NCBI GenBank assembly: GCA_018304545.1
Contig: JAGVVZ010000006.1
Span: 40,239 to 104,238 of the forward strand
DNA length: 64,000 nucleotides
Source of the DNA: Candidatus Aenigmatarchaeota archaeon
GTDB lineage: Archaea > Aenigmatarchaeota > Aenigmatarchaeia > CG10238-14
Direction of reading: 5' to 3'
The translations under genes were made by a program, and so were the position numbers. Numbering within the stretch: position 1 is the first letter of the stretch; each line of letters starts with the position of its first letter. This document shows positions 46,758 to 55,909 of this stretch, piece by piece. The notes under the pieces were generated by a model, which was given only the letters and a program-made list of their open reading frames with translations, was not told where the DNA came from and did not search any database.

Positions 46758-47189
46758 TTATATAAAACATTGAATTGGTTTTATCTTAAACTGTCTGCAA
46801 ATGCCTGATTTAAAATTTTTGAAATCATAACTTTTCTTATATTCTTGTTCATTAATTACTATTGCCGGGACGCCGGTGGCATTATATTTTTCCCTGAGAA
46901 GTTTTACATCTTCCGGGTCTTCCGGATCTCCAGCAAATCCATTTGCAAAGATTTTTGTAACATTTATTCTTTCCCCGAATTTTTCCTTTGCTTTCATCAT
47001 TATTGTTTCGGTCTGATTATGAACGATGCAACGAGGATTATAGAAGTAAATTATATTAATAGTTTCTTTAACGTTTAGCGATAATAAAAAATAAAGAATT
47101 AAAGGTAAAACAAAAATAATCAGAAGAGCTGCTATCAGCAATTTACTCATAATAAAATATATGTTTCTGAGCTTAATGATTTTATTCAT
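46758..47189 (-). CDS. membrane-anchored thioredoxin-fold-like protein
   Basis: N-terminal TM; INIIYFYNPRCIVHNQTE...YNATGVPAIVINEQEY (cis-Pro region). Confidence 0.55.
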   Translation of the reverse strand: MNKIIKLRNIYFIMSKLLIAALLIIFVLPLILYFLLSLNVKETINIIYFYNPRCIVHNQTETIMMKAKEKFGERINVTKIFANGFAGDPEDPEDVKLLREKYNATGVPAIVINEQEYKKSYDFKNFKSGICRQFKIKPIQCFI

Positions 47190-47998
47190 CTTCCCTGATA
47201 GCCGCCTAATAACTGAGCTAAAAATCCACGAATTCCTTCATATAGCCTTGCAGAGCCGCTGGTATTGCCGGACGATCCTTCTGTTGGAAGAGGTGTTGGC
47301 GTGTGTTGCGGCAGAACCAATTCGTCAGGATATTTCTGTCCTATGTATCTGATTGCCATCCTGCAGAAACCTTTTGCCATCTGCTCTATTTCGGGCGTGT
47401 TTGGGATCATGACACGACCGTCTCTGTATCTGTTCTCGTGAACTATATTTCCCGGACTGTCGCAATTGTATTCGGCTGCTCTGGGATAGTAATAATCGAT
47501 ACCTTCTATAATAGGTATATTTTTAGTAATTCTACCTGGAAAGATCATCATGGCACCGAGACCTGTTGCAGAGCCATCATCTCTCGTTCCCGATGTAGCA
47601 CCAGCGTAGACAAAGAAGATAATATTACCTAGTTCTCCGTCTTTAAAATCAGTTTTTATAAAATCCATTCTAAAAAGTTTTATCTGACCTGTAGGACGAA
47701 AAATTTCTCTCTCTATATTGTATCCAGGAAATGGATCTGAAGGTGTTGAAGTATATGTTGGAATTGGAGTATTGGTAGATGTGGGAGAAGGCGTGTAAGT
47801 AGGTGTTCTTGTCGGCGTCGGAGTTTGAGACTGCGTTGGAGAGCTTGAAGGAGAGGGTGATGGTGAATGGTTGTTCAGAGAATTTACAGAACTTAATGAT
47901 TGACGACCTCCTGATAAAAACAATACGGCAGTTGCGAGTAACGTAAGTACAAATCTTGTAAGGCCGAAGCCTGTTCCTATATGATATCCATTAGGCAT
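47186..47998 (-). CDS. membrane-anchored extracytoplasmic protein with Ser/Pro/Thr linker
   Basis: TM then SPSPSPSSSPTQSQTPTPTRTPTYTPSPTSTNTPIPTYTSTPS. Confidence 0.65.
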   Translation of the reverse strand: MPNGYHIGTGFGLTRFVLTLLATAVLFLSGGRQSLSSVNSLNNHSPSPSPSSSPTQSQTPTPTRTPTYTPSPTSTNTPIPTYTSTPSDPFPGYNIEREIFRPTGQIKLFRMDFIKTDFKDGELGNIIFFVYAGATSGTRDDGSATGLGAMMIFPGRITKNIPIIEGIDYYYPRAAEYNCDSPGNIVHENRYRDGRVMIPNTPEIEQMAKGFCRMAIRYIGQKYPDELVLPQHTPTPLPTEGSSGNTSGSARLYEGIRGFLAQLLGGYQGR

Positions 47999-48063
47999 AA
48001 TACCCTTATAAAAATTTTTTCAATAGTAAGAAATTTAAGCTTTTCTGGGGCAATCTACTATAC

Positions 48064-48534
48064 TTATAATTTGGTTTTTCTCGTAACAACCCATGTGGCA
48101 ATGCCAAAAATAAGTAAAACGACCAAAATACTAAATACGATCTTATTCTTTTCAAGAAAGTTAGTTGTGACCGTAGTGGGTTTTTCTTCTTGATAAGTCG
48201 TAAAGAAAGTGACAGAATCATAACTACCATCAGACGTACTAACTAACAGTATATGCTCTCCCGGTTTCTCCACAAAAACATTTGCCACATATCCGGATAG
48301 AGGTTCTAAATTAACTCTGGTTTTGGTATATATTTCGCCGTCTAAGACAAGGTTCAGAGTATCGTCGATAACATCATTGCCTACATTCCTGATTCCGATT
48401 TTTGTCTCTTTTTGTGTCTTTCCAAAACCAAGGTGTTCGACATCTAATTTCTGGTGTTGAGCCACAACTAATGACAAAGATAGAAAGATCATTGCGACAA
48501 AAATTATTTTTTCTTTTATCATTTTATCATCCAC
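48064..48534 (-). CDS. membrane protein with CARDB-like extracytoplasmic domain
   Basis: 156 aa; signal peptide and C-terminal TM. Confidence 0.55.
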   Translation of the reverse strand: MDDKMIKEKIIFVAMIFLSLSLVVAQHQKLDVEHLGFGKTQKETKIGIRNVGNDVIDDTLNLVLDGEIYTKTRVNLEPLSGYVANVFVEKPGEHILLVSTSDGSYDSVTFFTTYQEEKPTTVTTNFLEKNKIVFSILVVLLIFGIATWVVTRKTKL

Positions 48535-51253
48535 CGCAAGCGCTTCTTACATTATGATCTACAAAGGTTGCGTCTTGACAAACATTTCTTATCAAATTAA
48601 CTTGATTTGGATCATTGATATAACAGTATGAATCCCAGTTTGAGGAGCAGTCTATGGCTGGATTGCTTGGATCTTTCCCGTTCTGGCAATAATCATAAAA
48701 TATACAGCCTCCTGTATCAAGCCTGAAATCATAACAAGTTTGCGGAAATCCTGTTTTCTCCCCTAGCACATCACAATATTCATAATGTTGACAATCGCTG
48801 TCCCCGTTCGGGCATTGTGTCAACTCTGGCGGTATAGGTGGATCAACAGTAAATCCTGGATCAACTACATAGCCGTCCGGAGAAACTATTCTCAAATTAA
48901 TTGTGCATGACCTTGTTCCGCTGTTCCTTGCATAAATCACGAAAGCATCATTTGACTGTGATTGTCTATTCAGGTTGACAGAAGTTATTTTCATAGCACC
49001 ATCAGGTAGCATATCATTGGTTAGACTCGTGCCAATAGATGTTGATGTTGAACCGGAAGACTTTGATGCTTTTCCAGATGCTACAATTTTCCCACTCAAT
49101 GCGTCGACGGTTTTGAACATCTCCGGATCATAAATACCAGAAGAAATGTCGCATGATCCTGTTCGGGAAGTATCGTCAAGAGTGTATGAAACTTTGGCTG
49201 GCGCAACATTCAATGAATTATCATTAGCTGTTATAAACCATCTGTAATCGCAGACCTTTCCTTCTTGGCATTTGTAAAGTCCATTTTTAGGATTGATTGT
49301 CAAAGAATATAAGGGCGTACAGTCAAGCACTTGAATTATCTTATTCTCAGTGTAATCGCCAAATCTTTCCACTCCCTCTTGAATCATTCTCCATTGGAAA
49401 TTATAAAATCCGGGTGTCGAAGGCGCTGCAAACTGGAATATAAACGTTGCTGTTTGGGTTGGCTGAATGTCGCTAGGTAATGCCACTCTCCTGAGACTCC
49501 AGTTCATATTGTCTGCGGGATTCTCCGAAGCTAATTTATGTCCAATCAGAGATTTCCATATTGTGTTCCCTGTGTTTTTCATCTGGATAGATGCTGTTTT
49601 TGTTTCGCCTTTGCACATTATAGATGGTATGCCTGCCTGAATCACGTATTGTGCATTGTTTGCCGGGACACTGCCACAACTAAGATCTGGAACACATTGA
49701 CCTTCTGAGGAGCATCCAACAGGATTGCAACCTCTGGTCTGATACATTAAATTAGAAGCGCATCCTCCTAAACTGCATCCTTGGTTTATCCATGGCAAAC
49801 ATGAGCACTGGATGGTTGTTGTTGTGCTCGGTGGAGGACTTGTTGTTGGTACAGGAGGCTCTGTCGGTGGTAGTGATGTAGGAGTGGTTGTTGGAGCACC
49901 ACCTATTGTCGTAGGCGATGATAAAGTGGTTGTTGGAAAAATGGTAGTGGATGGTATCGTAGTGGAAGAAATAGTCGTAGACGTTGTTAAAGTTGCGCCC
50001 AAAGTAGTACCCGTTGCTCCCGGTATGCATCTTGATGTCGGACAACCAGATTCAAGACAACTTCTGGTCTGTGTTTCCGATCCTATTCCACAGTCTCCTG
50101 GTCCAGAAGAGACCCAAGGACCGCATGTACAACCAGATAAAGGAACCCCTGTAATGGGGTCACATAATTTGGTAGAATCGCCTGGACAGGGAACGCCTGG
50201 AAGGAATGTCGTTGTGGATCCACCAACCCAGCCTATGCAGCTATCGCTATAAAATTGCGTCGTTTCTGAGGCACATCCTGTAGGACTACATGTTCTTTCT
50301 GCACTTATAACCCCTGCTCCACTACAACCCGTAACTCCCCAATCACGACATATACAACCCGCTGTACCACAGCTAATATCAGCAGTACATTTGTCATAGC
50401 CGCCAGAACATGTACTTGGATCAAAGCTTGCTCTCACGTAATGTCTTTCATTCAGATTGCATGGTCCAGTACCACATCCGGCATCGGCCCAACCGTCACA
50501 TTGCTGCAGTTTAGTCAAATCACCACATGCTGAACATGTAGATTGGGCACAAGTAGAACCACCTGAATCCAGTATACATTTCACATATTTAGCAGAATAA
50601 CCGCAACTGCCATCTACACCACACGCGCCACAACTATAAGAGCATCCTATAGTCGTAGTGGTTATCGTGGGCGAAGTAGGTGGCTTGTTGTGAACCAAAA
50701 CACTTTCTGCAAAGTAATTGTTCGGATAATCAACATGCAGATTGTAAACAGTAACGGGATCACCACTAACGGACTCTATGCTACTGACAACTTCGTGGGA
50801 CAAATCAAATAGCAATAACCTGTCCCCTATTCTGATATCTTTCGCTTTGATCCAATTCCCATCGATATAGAATGGATGCTCCTTCGTCACTTTGATTCTA
50901 TCGTTTATAACAAGATATCTGTCTCTTTCATAAACATACAATTTTTTTACTTTAGATTCAACTATGCTTCCGCTATCGTAACTGTAGACAACGTCTTCCA
51001 CTTTAAGGTCTTGAATATTCACATCTCCGTCTGGAGTTCTGACAGGAGTGTTTTTAAGAAAACTGGAAGATATAATGGTTGTCGTGGTAGTACCGCCCAC
51101 ACAATTGCAATCCGCTACACAATTGGAACAGCTTTCTCCTGGTTCGCAAAAACCGTCACCGCAGCCAAATTGATCTACATATGCATTGGCAACTATCAAA
51201 CCAAAAAATAATGAAATAATAAATGACGATATACAAGCACTTTTTTTATTCAT
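48527..51253 (-). CDS. large Cys/Thr-rich secreted protein carrying a Hint (intein-like) domain
   Basis: 908 aa; signal peptide; Hint-like segment aa 64-189; TTT linkers; Cys-rich repeats. Confidence 0.75.
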   Translation of the reverse strand: MNKKSACISSFIISLFFGLIVANAYVDQFGCGDGFCEPGESCSNCVADCNCVGGTTTTTIISSSFLKNTPVRTPDGDVNIQDLKVEDVVYSYDSGSIVESKVKKLYVYERDRYLVINDRIKVTKEHPFYIDGNWIKAKDIRIGDRLLLFDLSHEVVSSIESVSGDPVTVYNLHVDYPNNYFAESVLVHNKPPTSPTITTTTIGCSYSCGACGVDGSCGYSAKYVKCILDSGGSTCAQSTCSACGDLTKLQQCDGWADAGCGTGPCNLNERHYVRASFDPSTCSGGYDKCTADISCGTAGCICRDWGVTGCSGAGVISAERTCSPTGCASETTQFYSDSCIGWVGGSTTTFLPGVPCPGDSTKLCDPITGVPLSGCTCGPWVSSGPGDCGIGSETQTRSCLESGCPTSRCIPGATGTTLGATLTTSTTISSTTIPSTTIFPTTTLSSPTTIGGAPTTTPTSLPPTEPPVPTTSPPPSTTTTIQCSCLPWINQGCSLGGCASNLMYQTRGCNPVGCSSEGQCVPDLSCGSVPANNAQYVIQAGIPSIMCKGETKTASIQMKNTGNTIWKSLIGHKLASENPADNMNWSLRRVALPSDIQPTQTATFIFQFAAPSTPGFYNFQWRMIQEGVERFGDYTENKIIQVLDCTPLYSLTINPKNGLYKCQEGKVCDYRWFITANDNSLNVAPAKVSYTLDDTSRTGSCDISSGIYDPEMFKTVDALSGKIVASGKASKSSGSTSTSIGTSLTNDMLPDGAMKITSVNLNRQSQSNDAFVIYARNSGTRSCTINLRIVSPDGYVVDPGFTVDPPIPPELTQCPNGDSDCQHYEYCDVLGEKTGFPQTCYDFRLDTGGCIFYDYCQNGKDPSNPAIDCSSNWDSYCYINDPNQVNLIRNVCQDATFVDHNVRSACGG
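50687..51064 (-). other. Hint/mini-intein-like domain coding segment
   Basis: SFLKNTPVRTPDGDVNIQDLKVEDVVYSYD...DRIKVTKEHPFYIDGNWIKAKDIRIGDRLL...VYNLHVDYPNNYFAESVLVHN. Confidence 0.75.
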
Positions 51254-51929
51254 TTCTTACTTCACCAGTTTTCTCGAACAGTAGATAACTTATTCTGCTG
51301 TTCTCGGATAAAAGATATGTGTTAGTCAAGGAAATGTGAGCGAAAAGTATATTATCTTTAGAGTTTTCTGGAACAAAACCCACAATAGAGAACATCACAG
51401 ATTGATCTCTGTTATAAGGAAGGTCGAAAACATATTTACCCATCTCGGGTATATGATTCGGCACGGAACCTATATTTGAAGGTCCACGAACATTATCTCC
51501 AAAAGCAAACGAGTCCACTAGCACGAAACCGCCAACTTTTTGTATGGAATTTCCACCGGCAGCCAAAATTTCTTGAACTGTTTCTCTCGTGTTCTTATCA
51601 ACAAGAATCATTCTTACATCTGCATTCTCAAGTTGCGTATACACATAAAATTCTCTCTTTGCTATAGGCCTGAATATGTTGTCGGTTATATCATAAGAAT
51701 CTAGAACCATTTGCACTTCAACTCTTTCGCCTTTTTGGAAAATGCTTCTTTGCGGCAACACAATCTCGCCTGTCACCGACATTATATACTTGGAATTTTT
51801 TGTCAGAGAATATCCAACGGTAAACACGGCCAGCAATACTATAAAGACAAAGAGAATCAATTTCAATTTTTTAAGATGCTTGGATGCGTTATCGGACTTA
51901 GGACTCTTGGCAGAATTATGACTATCCAT
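51246..51929 (-). CDS. membrane-anchored protein of unknown function
   Basis: 227 aa; single N-terminal TM. Confidence 0.55.
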   Translation of the reverse strand: MDSHNSAKSPKSDNASKHLKKLKLILFVFIVLLAVFTVGYSLTKNSKYIMSVTGEIVLPQRSIFQKGERVEVQMVLDSYDITDNIFRPIAKREFYVYTQLENADVRMILVDKNTRETVQEILAAGGNSIQKVGGFVLVDSFAFGDNVRGPSNIGSVPNHIPEMGKYVFDLPYNRDQSVMFSIVGFVPENSKDNILFAHISLTNTYLLSENSRISYLLFEKTGEVRNE

Positions 51930-52042
51930 AACACTATATTTGAATTTCGTTGCCTATAAAAATTTCTATAATCTAGAAATCACTACTGTATAATTGTAAT
52001 AAGCTATTAAACAAATCATTAATAACAACCCGTATTTTAACA

Positions 52043-54055
52043 TTGAACCAGATATTATTTTTGATGAAAATACTAGACATGGCTTTCAAACATAGATATC
52101 CGCTGATTTTACTTTTTTTAACATCGGCATTGTTCCACCAAAAAGGCATTTTTGAATTTCTTTTTTTGAAGGAACCGGCGGGTTTTGATCTGATAGGCCA
52201 TTATATATCGAATTTGATTGTATATGATTCGCTGAAACATGGAACGATATTAAATTGGACTAATCTGTGGTTCGCTGGAATGCCAATCATGATATTCTAT
52301 CCTCCAGTATTTTTCATTCTGACAGCAGCCATAACATTTATCTCTTCCGGATACGTGCCACTGCTAATCTCACTAAAGATAATTGTCTTTCTATCCGTAT
52401 TTGCAATTCCATTCGTATTTTTTTCGTCTATGAGAAAAATCGGGTTCAAGCAAAATGAAAGTTTCATAATATCTTTGTGGTCATTTGTCTATCTTTTTAT
52501 GTTCGGAGTAAACTCAGCTGTTCATCAGACTCTAAATCTGGGACTTGTTGCTCAAATGCTTGCAATCAATTTTATGACATTGCTCTTCGGCGAGTTACTG
52601 CGACATGACGAAAAATCAAAGATTCTACCTGCAGTTCTATTCTCTTTAACAATTCTGACACATGTATTTATCGCCGCCTTGACCTTTGCAGGTCTTATTA
52701 TATACTTAATCATAAAACCGATGCATCTCAAAAGAATAACTTTCATATTTTTGTTATCCGTGTTAATATCCTCGCCATGGCTCATATCAGTACTATCAAA
52801 AATGCAGTATTTCGAGATGTATGGATCAGGGTTGGTTGACTTGAACAGCAAGCCGTTCATTCTTATACCGTTTATTTTATCCTTTCTGCTTTTTTCGAAG
52901 AAAGATGATAAAAGGATACTCTACTTTTCGCTTCTATCTGTAATGTTTCTATTACTGTTGCTTAGACCTGACATAAGCAAAATTCAATATTACAGGCTAC
53001 CTAATTATCTGTTGTTTTTCGGATCGATAATAGCGGGCATGGGAACCATAGAAGCTTCCAAACTGACTTTCCAATTTACAAAAAGCAGGGCGTTGTGCGC
53101 CTTGTTAATAATGATCCCGTTAATTGCTGTCATTGCCACGCCAGTAAAAACTGAGTGGGAAAGTAAAATAAACACCAGTAATCTGATAGAATGGATAAAC
53201 GAAAATACAAACAATGGTAGAATATTGATAGAAAGTAATTACGAACTGAAAGAGGATTACTACACACTCACAGAGAATATTCCTTTAAAAACAGGCAAAC
53301 AGACATTAAGCAAAGTGCACACAGACTCTTCCATTTCCGCACTCTACGTCTTGATCATGGAACACGAAATTTCAGAAATACCATGGGATAATCCTTTATG
53401 CGATATTTGCTTGAACGTATCGAATAAGGATGCTGATGCCAATCTTGTATTAGATCATCTGAGAAAATTCAACGTCAAATACGTAATAGCCACCAATAAC
53501 ATGACAAAAAACCATTTAAAGAATTTTCTTGTTTTCAGGAATAACGTGGATGGATTTGACATTTTCGAAGTTCCGGGAAAATCCGAATACTATGAAATAC
53601 CAAAGTATAAACCGATACTAGTTATCGGAAATCTAAAAGGAAAAAACTCGTGGCAAGAGTTTAACAAAATAATCTTTTTGAACAAAAATTTACAGAACTT
53701 GACTTTTGTTCACGGAACTAAAGATGATATAAACTCTAATTTTGGAGGTGTAATATTACTAAACAAAATCAAACTAAATTCAAGTTTACCAACTTTGATT
53801 GTGAGTAATTTAAACAAAACTGACTTGGAAGGAGAGGTAGAGAAACTAAAAACATCATACAACCAAAGCGTAAATATAACTGATTTTAAGTTTGACAATA
53901 ATACTATATCATTCAATATAAATTCTTCTAATAGAGTACCCGTCATATTAAAATTCAGCTATTTTCCTGACTGGAAAGGAGAAAGGATTTATTTGACGAA
54001 TCCTTCCATGATGCTGATATTTGGCAAAGGGGATATAAAAATGTTCTTCAGATAG
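52043..54055 (+). CDS. polytopic membrane protein, PMT/oligosaccharyltransferase-like
   Basis: 670 aa; multi-TM N-terminus with FDLIGHYISNLIVYDSL, soluble C-terminus. Confidence 0.6.
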   Translation: MNQILFLMKILDMAFKHRYPLILLFLTSALFHQKGIFEFLFLKEPAGFDLIGHYISNLIVYDSLKHGTILNWTNLWFAGMPIMIFYPPVFFILTAAITFISSGYVPLLISLKIIVFLSVFAIPFVFFSSMRKIGFKQNESFIISLWSFVYLFMFGVNSAVHQTLNLGLVAQMLAINFMTLLFGELLRHDEKSKILPAVLFSLTILTHVFIAALTFAGLIIYLIIKPMHLKRITFIFLLSVLISSPWLISVLSKMQYFEMYGSGLVDLNSKPFILIPFILSFLLFSKKDDKRILYFSLLSVMFLLLLLRPDISKIQYYRLPNYLLFFGSIIAGMGTIEASKLTFQFTKSRALCALLIMIPLIAVIATPVKTEWESKINTSNLIEWINENTNNGRILIESNYELKEDYYTLTENIPLKTGKQTLSKVHTDSSISALYVLIMEHEISEIPWDNPLCDICLNVSNKDADANLVLDHLRKFNVKYVIATNNMTKNHLKNFLVFRNNVDGFDIFEVPGKSEYYEIPKYKPILVIGNLKGKNSWQEFNKIIFLNKNLQNLTFVHGTKDDINSNFGGVILLNKIKLNSSLPTLIVSNLNKTDLEGEVEKLKTSYNQSVNITDFKFDNNTISFNINSSNRVPVILKFSYFPDWKGERIYLTNPSMMLIFGKGDIKMFFR

Positions 54056-55885
54056 TTAATTTAGAATGTTTTTGTTTTCACATGTTTCTCCTTGTTGAAG
54101 GATTCTAAATATATGTGTTTCTGTGTAATATATCATGAATCCTTCATCATATGAACGTAAATAGCACAATCCCCACAGAGACTTTATTTGAGGTAAAATT
54201 TCTTTAAAATTATTCAATGGTGAAATAGAATTTTTGCTTTCTATACCATTGACTAATATATAATCTATTCCCCAATCTCGTAATATCGCTATGTCTTCTT
54301 TCCCCGGCCACATACCAAGTTTTCCGTGCATATGTTCTAAATATGTTGGCATGTGATACAAATCCCCATTCACAACTTTTTTCCCGTGCAGAGATTGACT
54401 ATACATAGCGATTTTATCAACATACGGTTTAGGGTACTCAATAATTGATGTGCTTTCTGGCTGATTTTTCAGCCAATCATTGACATTTTTACGTTCATTT
54501 ACAGATACTGCTGTGAAATTTTTATAAGGAACTATTAAATGTTCTATCAACAGTATTACTAAAAACAGAAAAAATATTATATTATGATATTTGATTTTTT
54601 TAGACATATAGTAGCATCCGAAGCCTACAAGAATAGATGTGGCCAATAAAAATATAATATAAAATCTAGCCCAAACACGCAGAGCATTATAAAAAGGTAA
54701 AAAATAATATAAAAGAATTCCTGGTAATGGAATAGGGACAAAACCAGGAGTTATGTCATTTAAATCAAATTTTTCAGAAATCCATATCATGTTATATGGT
54801 AGTGGAATTTCCACTCTTTTGGCATTCCAATACAATGTGGTACCCATGGACAAAATCAATGAAGTTATTGTCATAATAACAAAGGGTTTTGTTTGACTTA
54901 TTTGTGTTTTGAGTACGCCCAAAATTGCAAGAAAAAACGCGATGTAAGCCAAAAATACAGCATCCTGTTCTCCACGACCTGGAAAAATATGACCGAAAAT
55001 ATTTCCCCAAATTGGATGTAGTACATGTGGTATAAATAAACGATCTATGCTTAAAGAAAAAATATCTGAATCTGTTAAGTGAAAGGTTGTCACACGACCA
55101 AACATATCAACATTAGCCTTGAACGTTAAGTAAATGAAAGGGGAAATTATGATTATAGAAAATATGTAAATTGCTAACAATACAGAAGCTTTTTTTAGTA
55201 GTGAAATATCACTTTTGTACCACAAAAGACCTACTAGTAGAATCGTGTTTATAAACAAGAAATACCAAGATCCAAGTATCGACAATGCAAGAGTTATGCT
55301 AGATAGTATTATCCAAAAAATTCGTTTTTTACCAGAACTCTCGAATGTACGAAAAACAAACAAAATTATATATGGAATTAGTTGTGTTCCGAGAAGAATG
55401 TTTAGATGTCCACCTAGTCTCAGAGTAATAAAGGGAGCTGTAATAAAAACACATCCGGATAAGAAGCTAATAAATCTATTTTGTATCAAATGATATACAA
55501 CTAAATAAACACCAAAACCTGCAATGATGAACGTCATTAACAACAAGATATTATATGTTATAACTGGACCGAAAAATCTAACAGGCACAGAGAAAAATAA
55601 CATATACCATACTGATTGTGGACTACTTGCTAGATACCATCCATGTGGATAAAAGACATGTTCCGTATACAGAGGATTTGTTTTTAAATCAAATATAGAA
55701 GATTTTGCCCAATTTAACAACCATAATACTTCAAAAGAATCACTAAACGAGTTGCCAACTACATGAGAATTAATATTGAGTACTAACTGTAAGTTAAATA
55801 AAAGAACGATAAGAAAATACCCCAACAATACGAGTGAATGAATTTTAATTTTAGTCAATATATTTAATAAAAAACTATTTTTCAT
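54056..55885 (-). CDS. polytopic membrane glycosyltransferase-like protein
   Basis: 609 aa; multi-TM; SFSDSFEVLWLLNWA loop-type segment. Confidence 0.6.
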   Translation of the reverse strand: MKNSFLLNILTKIKIHSLVLLGYFLIVLLFNLQLVLNINSHVVGNSFSDSFEVLWLLNWAKSSIFDLKTNPLYTEHVFYPHGWYLASSPQSVWYMLFFSVPVRFFGPVITYNILLLMTFIIAGFGVYLVVYHLIQNRFISFLSGCVFITAPFITLRLGGHLNILLGTQLIPYIILFVFRTFESSGKKRIFWIILSSITLALSILGSWYFLFINTILLVGLLWYKSDISLLKKASVLLAIYIFSIIIISPFIYLTFKANVDMFGRVTTFHLTDSDIFSLSIDRLFIPHVLHPIWGNIFGHIFPGRGEQDAVFLAYIAFFLAILGVLKTQISQTKPFVIMTITSLILSMGTTLYWNAKRVEIPLPYNMIWISEKFDLNDITPGFVPIPLPGILLYYFLPFYNALRVWARFYIIFLLATSILVGFGCYYMSKKIKYHNIIFFLFLVILLIEHLIVPYKNFTAVSVNERKNVNDWLKNQPESTSIIEYPKPYVDKIAMYSQSLHGKKVVNGDLYHMPTYLEHMHGKLGMWPGKEDIAILRDWGIDYILVNGIESKNSISPLNNFKEILPQIKSLWGLCYLRSYDEGFMIYYTETHIFRILQQGETCENKNILN

Positions 55886-55909
55886 TAATATTAGTTATAA
55901 ACGATGTCA

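Noticed and set aside
49812-50252. Val/Gly-rich 146-aa plus-strand ORF
   Set aside because: Reverse complement of the Thr-rich TTT/ACA linker repeats of the Hint-containing protein; composition artefact.
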